Origin: Phoronis ovalis
Lineage: Eukaryota > Phoronida > Phoronidae
DNA: 12,714 bases
Assembly (NCBI GenBank): GCA_028565635.1
Contig: JAOXYB010042937.1
Location: 1-12,714 of the forward strand
Reading direction: 5' to 3'
Under the pieces are notes generated by a model that worked only from the letters and a program-made list of their open reading frames with translations, ran no database searches and was not told where the DNA came from. The position numbers were made by a program, and so were the translations under genes. Shown one piece after another: positions 1 through 8,145 of this stretch (the stretch's first letter is position 1; the number at the start of each line of letters is the position of its first letter).

Positions 1-163
1 AATAGTCTTTCTGATCAGCATATTCAGTCCCAAACTCCTTCAGCGTGATCTGATATTTGATTATAAAACAACCTTAAATTTAAAGTTTTACAAACATGCC
101 TGTACTTGTGCTCATTTAATATGTATTAAATCATCAACCTGTCAATATTATTTTACCAGACCT

Positions 164-187
164 GTGCTCTCCCTAAAAAGAGAGCAC
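164..187. repeat. perfect 8-bp inverted repeat (hairpin)
   Basis: The arms gtgctctc (164-171) and gagagcac (180-187) are exact reverse complements around an 8-nt A-rich loop. No run of T follows on either strand and no gene lies beside it, so a bacterial-type terminator is not implied. It may be a chance palindrome. Confidence 0.75.
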
Positions 188-348
188 TTTAGTGATCATT
201 TCAAAAGTTTAACAAAAACCATAAGCTGATTACAACCAGGGTGAATAGGTGCAGCTTATGTAAACAACACTAAAATTAAATCATATCAATTTCATATAAG
301 ACACCTAATAATTAAATAGTATTTGCCCATGCATTGGAGTTTAATAAT

Positions 349-507
349 GAAGGATCCAATCACCTTGTTTATCTGAATTAAACTTTATATTATATGAAGA
401 AGGAGAGCTAGCTAAGCCTATATATGTACAATGGACAAGTACATCTATTGGTGATCCAAATTTAAAAGTAAATTCCAAACTAAAAGTAAAGGCCCATAGT
501 AAAGTGG
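349..507 (+). CDS. candidate plus-strand exon, unknown product
   Basis: A plus-strand frame is open from just after a TGA near 346 to a near-consensus splice donor (GTGG|GTAAGTAAA, GT at 508-509). The peptide has a mixed, protein-like composition, including the strings EEGELAKP, YVQWTSTS and GDPNLKV. No strong acceptor precedes it. The best is an AG after a T/A-rich tract near 397, which would make the exon about 110 nt. I do not recognise the product, and the antisense frame is also open. It is a weak candidate that conflicts in strand with the minus-strand chain elsewhere in the window. Confidence 0.15.
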
Positions 508-1007
508 GTAAGTAAATAACAGCCAGCTTAACATTGTTTGCAAATGGTTCATTTAAGCAGGATATAAAATACAAAACAAAAATTTAAGTATTAAGTGAAG
601 AATGTTAAACAGAGCACTGATCTCTCTGAGAACCCTTTCCTTAATTAAGTCAAGTTGAAACATGTATACAGGTATCTATGAAAGCATGTAACACTACCCT
701 GCCTTCAATAGGTTCTCTATGCAGCAGATTTAACTGTTTGGTGATAGTCAAAATATATTTATACACCCCATTCTGGGACCTTTGGCACAGGCATAAAATG
801 CAAATTTTATGTAACACATGCATTCAACAATCCTGAGGTTTCCACTTCAAAGTCTGCCATTTTTGTTTGAACTAATATGACCACAGTGATGACAAATTAT
901 AAAACGTTTTTTAAGCAAACTATCAAAATCCCACAACAATTTTAAATGGGAAATCAACAGAGAGACAGCATTCAGTCCCTCACACAGCACTACAGGTTAG
1001 GAAGCTG

Positions 1008-1094
1008 TGAAATAAAGAAATTCCAGCAGTCACCAACCAGTCAAACAGAAGCCCTGAAATAAAGAAATTCCAGCAGTCACCAACCTGTCAACAG
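1008..1094. repeat. 47-bp tandem duplication, about 1.8 copies
   Basis: Copy one starts at 1008 and copy two at 1055. The first 31 bases of each (beginning tgaaataaagaaattcc) are identical. The remainder is similar but diverged (agtcaaacag against tgtcaacag). The period is 47 bp, the same as the unrelated array at 3176. Confidence 0.92.
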
Positions 1095-2335
1095 TGAATG
1101 TTCACACTTTACTTAACAACAATAAGAAATACAAACAATAGTGCTGTTATTAATCCAAAGAGATTTTCAAATTCACAGTGAGGTGAGGATAGGTTCTGTC
1201 TGCATAACTACAACAATGCTGTGTGTAAAATGAACATAGTCCCTTTGTATAGTGGACTGGTATCTCATTCATAAAACTATACTGGTTTAATGTGGTCAAG
1301 TGTGCAATTCAGAGTCATGAAAAACCATTCATTATTATAAGAATGCAGTCAGAGCTATAGGTTTTAAGAATAATGTGAAATACTAAACAACAAATATACC
1401 TGTTTTTTTCTTAAAATATCACTAACTACTATGCCTTCCTCATTCTAAAAATATTCCCAACAAATATAACTTCTGCATTCTTAAACTATAAATCACTAAT
1501 ACACATCCTTTATTCTAAATATAAACATAATGCCACCATGCTTTCATACTGTGCTGAAAGTGTTCTTCCTCACAACAGAGATCTGCATCCTCAGATCATG
1601 TGATTTGTGATGCAACCTAGTTAAATCCTAATTACATCATTTAATAAGCAGAAGTAAATCCCCTAATTACTTGCAGATTTACTCATTAAAGTGTATATAG
1701 GATACTATTGAAATATTGTAAGATAAATTGACTTTTATTATTCAATTTGGCATTTTTCCCCACAAGTGCACTTAAGAATATTTCCCAGGACTACAATATA
1801 AGTCCAAAATCTAATACATTCCAAAGTACTTATTTATGATGACAGATCAGAATTTAAAATTATAGTTTCAAAGCTTCAAGTTCTAATGAAGTCCTTATAA
1901 AATGAATTGTCTGCAGCAATGTTATGACCACACACCCACAAATGCGGAAATAATAGTAATAACATTATATTGCCCCTCATTATATTAAAGAGCTCACAGA
2001 AATGTCTGCAGTGGGCACATAATTGGAGCTGTTACACTGTCTGGCAGAAGTCCTCATACCTTAACATTCACAATGATAAAAAACCATGCATTGTAGTCAT
2101 ACAACAATGTTAATGACTCCTACTGACATTCTGTCTTAAAATAACATATGAAAAAGATAAACAAAGCATGTGTCTGAGTGCAAATAAGTATGTGTGAAAA
2201 ACTGTTCAGAGGTGCCAAAAGCAAAATGTTTTGAATGACTGATTCTATTCAAGGTAACAAAAATGGGAACACAAAATCCAACATCAAACCAGATTATTCC
2301 TGTAATGAGAATGATGAATGTATTTCTGAATGTAG
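1095..2335. other. non-coding stretch, no feature seen
   Basis: AT-rich, very CpG-poor sequence with stop codons in all frames at the expected density. A near-consensus minus-strand donor (AAG|GTATGAG, near 2058) has only a short AT-rich frame upstream, and I do not call it. If the exon at 2336-2502 were real, this stretch would hold its 3' UTR. An AATAAA on the minus strand near 1510 is too far away to assign confidently. Confidence 0.6.
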
Positions 2336-2502
2336 CTATTTACTCGGTCTTTGATGTATGTAATTCTTGCTCATAATTCGGTAGCATTCCCTTGCAGCAT
2401 TTTGAGCTACTGTGACATAGGGAAGCAGACATACATAACAAATACCTGGCAAGTTACTCAATTTAAATTTATTAATTATCTCCATAAAAATAATGTCCAA
2501 GA
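2336..2502 (-). CDS. candidate terminal exon, possibly HPS3-like C-terminus
   Basis: The minus-strand frame is open from 2542 to a TAG at 2336-2338. An acceptor (ctcactaatgcag) just above 2502 would start the exon in phase 1 and give 54 codons plus stop. The peptide opens LDIIFMEI, contains LSNLPG, CLLPYV and AQNAARECYR, and ends in a basic tail. Seen: the spacing L-x-I-x3-E-x3-K-x5-LP followed shortly by LPY near the C-terminus. Compared from memory: vertebrate HPS3, a BLOC-2 subunit in lysosome-related organelle biogenesis, ends with nearly the same spacing. An open frame this long is not rare in such AT-rich DNA, and identity is low. The link is a hypothesis. Confidence 0.22.
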
Positions 2503-2542
2503 CTGCATTAGTGAGATTAGATAATCTATAATTAAGATTTTT

Positions 2543-3175
2543 TCAAATCTTGCTACCTAAACAGTACTCAAAGCATGCATTCCTACAAGCAAAACTATAT
2601 TTTAGTAACTGAACAAAAAAAAAAATTCTTCACAAGATCTTGGCATGTGTATGTTAATTGTTCCTTGTCTACATTCCTCAAAATCCTGTGCAACTTATGA
2701 AAGATGAAGTCATGGGATACATATTTTGAGAAATGTGTACAAGCCAATCTTATCCTTATCTTCCTTGTTGGGCTAGTCTTAGGATCCTGCTAAATTTTCA
2801 GTTTTGATATGTTTTTGATATTTATAATTTCTATACCCTATGTCTAAATTTAACTACGTTTCTGGTGCCATTTCAGTAGAAAACCAATTTAAAAAAGTAC
2901 CCTGTCAAATCCTAAAGTTGGGGTTACTCATATACATGAAATTTCAGTGTTGATACCCATTCAGACAGTATTCTGCATCATGAACAGTCTCTCAGTATTG
3001 CCCTAGTGTGTGGCCAGTTATCACATGACCACCAGGAAGGACCAAGGAAGTATCCATGGTAACATTGATAGCTCTACAGTTGTTATATCCTGTATTCCAC
3101 TGACAGGTTGCATGTTTTTATAAGCTAAAAGCAATACATTAGAGGGATGGTAATAGTTAACAAGTGCCAAAACAC
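2543..3175. other. non-coding stretch with a both-strand-open patch
   Basis: No gene is supported. Around 2992-3120 base composition is richer and both strands carry open frames (minus strand ending at TGA 2992-2994). Neither has a convincing splice pair or a family I recognise. An 11-A run lies at 2615-2625. Confidence 0.55.
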
Positions 3176-3334
3176 TAACACAAGCCTACCTTAAAACACA
3201 AAACAATGAACTGAGTGCCTATTAACACAAGCCTACCTTAAAACACAAAACAATGAACTGAGTGCCTATTAATACAAGCCTACCTTAAAACACAAAATAA
3301 TGAACTGAGTGCCTATTAATACAGAGCTACCTTA
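3176..3334. repeat. 47-bp minisatellite, about 3.4 copies
   Basis: Units start at 3176, 3223, 3270 and 3317. The first two copies are identical, the third differs at two positions, and the fourth is an 18-base stub with two changes. Each unit begins taacacaagcctacctta. The near-identity of the first two copies implies recent or ongoing homogenisation. The array lies in AT-rich DNA with no gene call. Confidence 0.96.
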
Positions 3335-3864
3335 TACCAAATGAACATTTTGATATTTCCCACTCATTTGCACAAGTTTCCATCACTGTGTGAAACTTTG
3401 CACGATTTCTGAATTCATATATCAGAAACAAGAGCCAATGAAGGTAATCTTGTACTACACACAGATATAGATCTGCAAACAACAGTACTGAAAACAGAAA
3501 ATAATGTTATCGTACTGATAGACAGAGATTCAGTTTCCTTCCTATCCTCAACCATACAGTTAACCAAACTGCTTATAGCTTGTACATGGTTAGTGCATTT
3601 AGGTTAATATACAGCCCTACGCTAACTTATTGTATAGGGAACACCATGCTATAAAGAAGAGAGTTTCACACAGATTTAGCATGATACTCCACAGAGCTGA
3701 TCACATATTAAAATAACAACATCATAACAATGGAATTATCTGAAACTTAATCAGTACAATTTGTCCACAATCAAGCATGCTAAATACGCTAAGTGTACAT
3801 TTATATATAACTCTCATTGAAGTTCTATTATTAGTAATGATTGTGTGGAGACAGTTGGTCTTAC
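3335..3864. other. AT-rich non-coding stretch
   Basis: I see no gene, RNA gene or repeat of note. The 83-codon minus-strand frame at 3722-3973 runs through the splice-like donor of the candidate exon at 3865-3931 and is otherwise featureless. Confidence 0.6.
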
Positions 3865-3931
3865 CACATATTATCAGTCCTATTAAGTGAACCAAATGAA
3901 CCATAAACGACAGGAAAATATCTTGATCAAC
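3865..3931 (-). CDS. candidate internal exon, hydrophobic peptide
   Basis: On the minus strand a T/G-rich tract ending gtgtgtacag precedes the segment and a good donor (TGTG|GTAAGACC) follows it. Only one frame is open through the 67 nt. It starts in phase 0, ends in phase 1, and reads VDQDIFLSFM, then VHLVHLIGLIIC. The second half is hydrophobic, either a membrane segment or a buried helix. Its end phase fits the candidate terminal exon at 2336-2502 and its start phase fits 4167-4220. The product is unknown. The splice signals are among the better ones in the window, but exon-like segments also arise by chance here. Confidence 0.22.
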
Positions 3932-4063
3932 CTGTACACACAACCACAAAAAAACACTAAAACATTCTTTCACACAGTTGAGTTTGACAAGCCTCCTAAT
4001 CTACTATTTGTTATGATGTCCAAGGAAAAAAAACTACAGGTGCTGTAAGTTAACAAATACAGC

Positions 4064-4077
4064 AAAAAAAAAAAAAA
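4064..4077. repeat. poly-A run of 14
   Basis: Fourteen consecutive A. It could be a simple homopolymer or the 3' tail of a retroposed sequence inserted in plus orientation. I see no target-site duplication or element body upstream that would decide it. Confidence 0.85.
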
Positions 4078-4166
4078 TGTAACACAAATACTTATCCATC
4101 CAAGCATAAGTCCTAACTGCCAACTTTAGATAATATGGAGACATGCTCTACTTCTCACCATAATAC

Positions 4167-4220
4167 CTGCAGAGCAAAATGCTTGGGTGTAGCCAACCCT
4201 GGAGTTAGCTCGCTGCCCCT
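4167..4220 (-). CDS. candidate small internal exon, weak
   Basis: A 54-nt minus-strand segment lies between an AG (acacatag) and a donor (CTGCAG|GTATTA). It falls in one of the few richer-composition patches of the window. In phase 0 it reads RGSELTPG, then LATPKHFALQ, but a second frame is also open. It is phase-compatible with 6312-6377 upstream and 3865-3931 downstream. The acceptor's pyrimidine tract is poor. It is listed because it completes the chain, not because it stands alone. Confidence 0.12.
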
Positions 4221-4459
4221 CTATGTGTTTTGGCAAGGGGCATGCAAATTAAACTATTACCGCACCCAGAATTAGACAGGTACAAGATGAAGAAAGTTAT
4301 GGGTGACATAGGGACAAAAATGTCTCCTGGAGTGACATTCTCACATAGCTCACACCAATTCTATTTACATAATGAAAATTCTACTTACCAAATAATTCCT
4401 CTTAAAGTTGTCTTTTATATAATTTTTCTTGTAATAATACTACTCCACTATTTTGCATT

Positions 4460-6311
4460 CTGTAAACAAATAAACATCAGTATTAGGTTTTCAAGTGTGT
4501 AGTTTTATAGAATGTAGTCAAAAGTTATTCTATTATAGAAATAGTATCTCCAGCCACAAATGCATGCTAGGATTCGAATTTCAATTGTTCTTACACCATT
4601 CCCCACTAACATGCACTGACACAATGCAAGTTCTTCTGGTACAAATTCAAAACAAAAGCATAATAATACCACTTGAAACCACATACAGCAAGCACACCAG
4701 AGAACTCTAAAACAAGAAACCTGCTAACCATGTGATCTGTGCTGGAACTCCCATGACTAATGAGAAACAGAAAGCACAGAAGATTTATTCCCCAAGTTAA
4801 GGGAATAGATTTCTTTGAAAATAAACATAAAACTTTTATCTACAGTGAAAATGTTTTTGTACATACACGAATATTTTAAAGGTTATTATACTCTTCAGTG
4901 ATATACCAAATATCATACATGTCACTGAATTTTAATATAAAAATAGTGGTTTAGACAAAAATATTTATGTAGTACCAATATGGTGGGTGCCATGTGAAAT
5001 ACCACAACATTATCTGAAGATTTCTGTCCACCTACTAAGCCCATGGATTCTATTATTACAGCCCCAAAACATGCATATACATAAAGGTCCAAAACCAATT
5101 CACAGTGTATCCATAGCCCTTATGTGAAGACCCTGAACATGTATATAATTTATGAGTAGAACATAAACATTCCAGTGAAGGAAATCCAACTGTTTGGACT
5201 TGTTTATAGTTATCAGATTGGACTAAGAGATAAACTCATTATGAACAATAAAAGCTCCATACCCTCTCACTGTAGACATCTCAATTACTATCCCTAGGCA
5301 TTAATTAAAGGGGTAAATATAACTCTGGAGAAACTGTATATGGCCTCTGTGTTAACATGATCAAGTAGGTATTAAAATATGTGTTCACAGAAGCTAGTAG
5401 TAAAATTCAGTTTTTAAAAAATTAGCAACAAGGTGCTCTGACAAACAAACAAGTTACCGGTTCCCTTGTAGAAAAGCTACCGTTTTCCCTGCAGAATGTA
5501 GTCGTCTTTAGTTTGCAAATAATGATCAGTTTTTTAAAGGGCAGAAAAAAAAACTCCTATTTGTTCTGGCAGTAACTCCATGCTCTTCCTGTTGTCCAGG
5601 TCATCAGTGAATTATTACATAACAGTATCAGGAGAAAATGCAGGAACAATTTAGCAGAGACACATCAAATAAGAAAAGTCATATTATAAAACCATCAACA
5701 TTCTTTAACTATCATTCTTGAGTTCAGAAAGCCACTTGTTTCAGATGCATCTTCATACTGTTATGCAATATGTGGTTTTAACAGTGGTAGCCTGGGTTTA
5801 CCAATCATACTTCAGCTGTTTACTTAACCAGTAGGACATCCTGTCCATGAAAACATACTGACCATAAAGTATCTTTTATACCTGATCACAAACTAGAAAA
5901 CATCTTGGCTATCTCTGCATATGTGATTTATTGCACTATTCAACTTGCACTTATATTTACATGGTGTTAACATGTATTCTTACTGTCTCTAGTTGTTAAA
6001 CTCAAAACGCATACATATGCAAGCATACAATAATAGTTCCTCAAACCAAACAAGCTATACATAATTGTTATCTATTTTCTTTAGTCAATATAGCACTCTG
6101 ATCAGACTAATTTCAATTTCAATCAATAGTTAGATCTGTTGCCTTACAAATATCTCTTTATAATAACTTCTAATGAGAACAGTAGTCTGTGTTTGATATA
6201 GGTGATGTAATCCTGCAGGAAATAAGCTCCATACAAAGGATGTCATTAACAGTAAGCCATAATTACACACTAGTTAATTAAAGGTTCTAAAAATGCCATA
6301 TTAACTGTTAC
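4460..6311. other. long AT-rich stretch, one CpG-retaining patch
   Basis: No gene is supported. Around 5458-5505 three CpGs occur in about 50 bp. A minus-strand AG (cattctgcag) and a donor-like GTAACTTG bracket only about 31 nt there, too short to call. A minus-strand frame near 5530-5610 reads DLDNRKSMELLPEQ, without usable splice sites. The 71-codon plus-strand frame at 4495-4710 is featureless. Confidence 0.55.
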
Positions 6312-6377
6312 CATATCCATGGCTCCACGAACGAGGGGGGTTGACTCCAGAAATATTTCTACTTTGTCTGCAAGAGT
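6312..6377 (-). CDS. candidate internal exon with CpG retention
   Basis: On the minus strand an acceptor with a T/C tract (ctttttcggggacctcag) precedes 22 codons in phase 0, followed by a donor ATG|GTAACAG. The peptide reads TLADKVEIFLE, then STPLVRGAMDM, and is strikingly protein-like. An alternative acceptor (attcttctgcag, exon 6312-6398) opens a different frame (phase 1), so the frame is not settled. Three CpGs in about 65 bp of an otherwise CpG-depleted region favour a constrained segment. In the HPS3 hypothesis the proline at the end of the upstream candidate plus FLE here matches a Pro-to-FLE spacing I recall from vertebrate HPS3. The evidence is weak but testable. Confidence 0.25.
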
Positions 6378-6471
6378 CTGAGGTCCCCGAAAAAGTCACT
6401 GCAGAAGAATCAAAGTATGCACACAGCCCTTTTATTCAAGTCACAAATGCAATGATTTCATAAATGTTCTT

Positions 6472-6478
6472 GAGCACT
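6472..6478 (+). repeat. target-site duplication, left copy
   Basis: gagcact immediately left of the palindromic element. It is matched by the identical 7-mer at 6637-6643. If the element begins with the T at 6478, the duplication is 6 bp (gagcac). Confidence 0.75.
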
Positions 6479-6636
6479 GTAGCAACCACTCGTGTAATAA
6501 AGTTGCAAAATGTAATAATTATTACATTTTGCAACGTAATCCAAAATGTAATAATTATTACATTTTGCAACGTAATTCATTGCAAAATGTAACAATTATT
6601 ATATTTTGCAACTTTATTACACGAATGGTTGCTACA
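6478..6636. mobile_element. palindromic MITE-like element with nested hairpins
   Basis: The two 56-bp ends (6479-6534 and 6580-6635) are inverted repeats with only three mismatches, starting GTAGCAACCA and continuing through TCGTGTAATAAAGTTGCAAA. Inside lie three copies of a palindromic core: a perfect 34-bp palindrome (6502-6535), a perfect 26-bp one (6542-6567) and an imperfect 32-bp one (6580-6611). A 34-nt direct repeat recurs at an offset of 36. gagcact flanks both ends (6472-6478 and 6637-6643), giving a 6-7 bp target-site duplication depending on where the ends are drawn. There is no coding capacity, so it is non-autonomous. Superfamily is not assignable from the termini alone; an 8-bp duplication with one mismatch (hAT-like) is also possible. 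Confidence 0.9.
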
Positions 6637-6643
6637 GAGCACT
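6637..6643 (+). repeat. target-site duplication, right copy
   Basis: gagcact immediately right of the palindromic element. It pairs with 6472-6478 and supports transposition rather than local inverted duplication as the origin. Confidence 0.75.
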
Positions 6644-7038
6644 ATCTTTTCAAACACACAGTATTTTTACTTTACCATGTGGCATATTGTTGATATAAGT
6701 TACAAAATTAAAACATTTAAGGCTTTAAATTTTTGTTACAAACATGGATAGCAACCAATGTCAGACTATCAACTTCCAACATAGACAAAGTTTATACATG
6801 GCATATATGCTGTACACCAAGTCAAAGGCCCAGAATTCATTTGTATCTCATGACATCAACAACACTCACAAGATCTGTTATTGACCAATTTCAATATGCT
6901 ATCAAAAAATATGCATATCATATTAATGTCACCTTCACAAGTTTTAATATTTTCTAGTTCAGTGAACTTGACATCAGACATGTGGAATGCCTTCAATGAT
7001 TAAATTATGACACCTTTACATAATGGAGTATTACATAC
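6644..7038. other. AT-rich non-coding stretch
   Basis: I see nothing beyond a featureless 74-codon plus-strand frame (6733-6957). Its composition matches the flanking intron-like DNA. Confidence 0.55.
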
Positions 7039-7100
7039 CTGAGGCTTAGGTGTAATAACAGGCATGAATTTAATGACTATGAGTCTATAACCAAGAGCTA
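7039..7100 (-). CDS. candidate small internal exon, weak
   Basis: A minus-strand 62-nt segment follows a T-rich acceptor (tttcatattttattag) and ends at a good donor (CTCAG|GTATGTAAT). It starts in phase 1 and ends in phase 0, reading ALGYRLIVIK, then FMPVITPKPQ. It links the phases of 7233-7306 and 6312-6377. The acceptor was chosen among several nearby AGs, so the phase fit is partly built in. Confidence 0.13.
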
Positions 7101-7232
7101 CTAATAAAATATGAAACTTTATATTTCTGAATATAATTCATACTATAGAAAAGTTGGCACCATGCACTTTTCCTGGAACGGTTTCTGCAGTGAAAAAGTA
7201 CAAAAAGTATACATATAACATCTTGTTCTTAC

Positions 7233-7306
7233 CACAGGTTCCAGAGACAATATTAGAGACACATACAAACCATGGATAAAGTATATCACATGACGTGTGC
7301 AATGAA
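7233..7306 (-). CDS. candidate internal exon, unknown product
   Basis: On the minus strand an acceptor (gttgattttaaacag) and a strong donor (TGTG|GTAAGAAC) bracket 74 nt. Two frames are open. The one compatible with 9326-9367 (start phase 2, end phase 1) reads SLHTSCDILYPW, then FVCVSNIVSGTC. The YPW followed by a valine-rich strand recalls a spot in the C-terminal half of vertebrate HPS3, by memory only. The donor is nearly the same as that of 3865-3931. Length is short for an animal exon. Alternative reading: a chance frame in intron. Confidence 0.2.
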
Positions 7307-7746
7307 CTGTTTAAAATCAACAGTCAGACAATACTAAAAGATAAGTTAATATATTCCATTTAACAACACCACAAGGGTGGAGTTGACATGAATCTGCTGT
7401 TTTTTTTTAGAAACTCTTACTTTAAGCTTGCCGATTACCTGTACTTTTATATGGCAGGTGCTACCGCAATAGGAATGATGTCCCAGTTTACAATGAAAAA
7501 TTATGTAATGACTATTTTATTATTGACCCATGTTCATAATATTATAGATTGCCAAGGCTAAAATGATAAATGCCAACAACCTTGTAGATGCTCACCAAAC
7601 ACAGCTGGAGTCAGACTAAGACATATCATTGTAATTAAGACATGGATGTGCAAAAATATATGTATACCTCATTGATACCTAGCGATTTTAATTAAACACT
7701 TACATTATTATATATTTGTTGTTTTAGTTTACTTACTGCAATTAAA
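7307..7746. other. AT-rich non-coding stretch
   Basis: I see no gene, repeat array or RNA gene. It ends at the sharp rise in CpG content that begins near 7749. Confidence 0.55.
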
Positions 7747-8145
7747 GACGTCAAGAGAAGTAACTGAACATAAAAATAACAATTTATAAGCAGCAGTAAA
7801 CAAAAACAATGAATGGCTTCCAACAATGGCTGGTTACAAATGTCTCCCAACTTTGTAGGCTACGTCCTGACAAAGTGTCATGAGTCGAACATGAGATGAG
7901 CAGAAGGCAGCCAATGACAATTAATTAGTCAACTGTCTGCTACGAGTTTACAGTTCGGTACAAGTGCTGCCCTGCAGTACAAAGTGTACTGTCAAGAATG
8001 GTGATCTTATCGATGAACGGAGGACATAAAACTCCTACACTTCCTCGTCGGACTATCCCATATAGTTGAGTGCAGCAGTAAATGACGTCTGTTTGCTAGG
8101 AGCTCTATATGGTCGTCCAAACGATGTCAGTTTAAACTACCCGGT
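7747..8145. promoter_or_regulatory. CpG cluster with CRE-like and CCAAT motifs
   Basis: Thirteen CpGs occur between 7749 and 8143, against roughly one per 500 bp in much of the window. Motifs seen: gacgtca at 7747-7753 (TGACGTC on the minus strand), TGACGTC at 8083-8089 (both CRE-like), a CCAAT at 7911-7915, and a 7-bp hairpin cagtaca/tgtactg at 7975-7991. A plus-strand frame of about 45 codons (7931-8067) crosses it but is not recognised. It may be an unmethylated promoter or enhancer, a first exon, or a younger insertion whose CpGs have not yet decayed. Direction of transcription is not decidable. Confidence 0.28.
7975..7991. repeat. 7-bp hairpin in the CpG cluster
   Basis: cagtaca (7975-7981) and tgtactg (7985-7991) are exact reverse complements around a 3-nt aag loop. 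It is a short stem-loop or dyad binding site with no assigned function. Confidence 0.7.

Larger units (their letters stand above)
1..1007. other. AT-rich non-coding stretch
   Basis: No gene is supported here. It holds a short perfect hairpin (164-187) and one plus-strand exon-like segment (349-507), listed separately. The 77-codon minus-strand frame at 341-574 is antisense to that segment and has no recognisable domain. CpG is nearly absent (I see one near 45 and one near 905). Confidence 0.7.

Noticed and set aside
164-187. Hairpin as a transcription terminator
   Set aside because: No T-tract follows on either strand, no adjacent gene exists, and the DNA is eukaryotic in character.
2992-3120. 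Protein-like frames on both strands (minus frame ending at TGA 2992-2994)
   Set aside because: Both strands read equally well, so at most one could be coding. No usable splice pair or known family decides it.
4230-4502. 90-codon plus-strand frame starting near RGMQIKLLPHPE
   Set aside because: The start is not an ATG, the frame runs into AT-rich hydrophobic filler, and the possible donor at about 4279 lacks a good acceptor.
4563-4588. tRNA T-arm-like string (gattcgaat)
   Set aside because: No matching acceptor, D or anticodon stems can be drawn on either strand.
6478-6636. CRISPR-like or origin-type repeat cluster
   Set aside because: The repeats are nested inverted repeats with a flanking target duplication, not spaced direct repeats with unique spacers. 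A MITE explains all of it.
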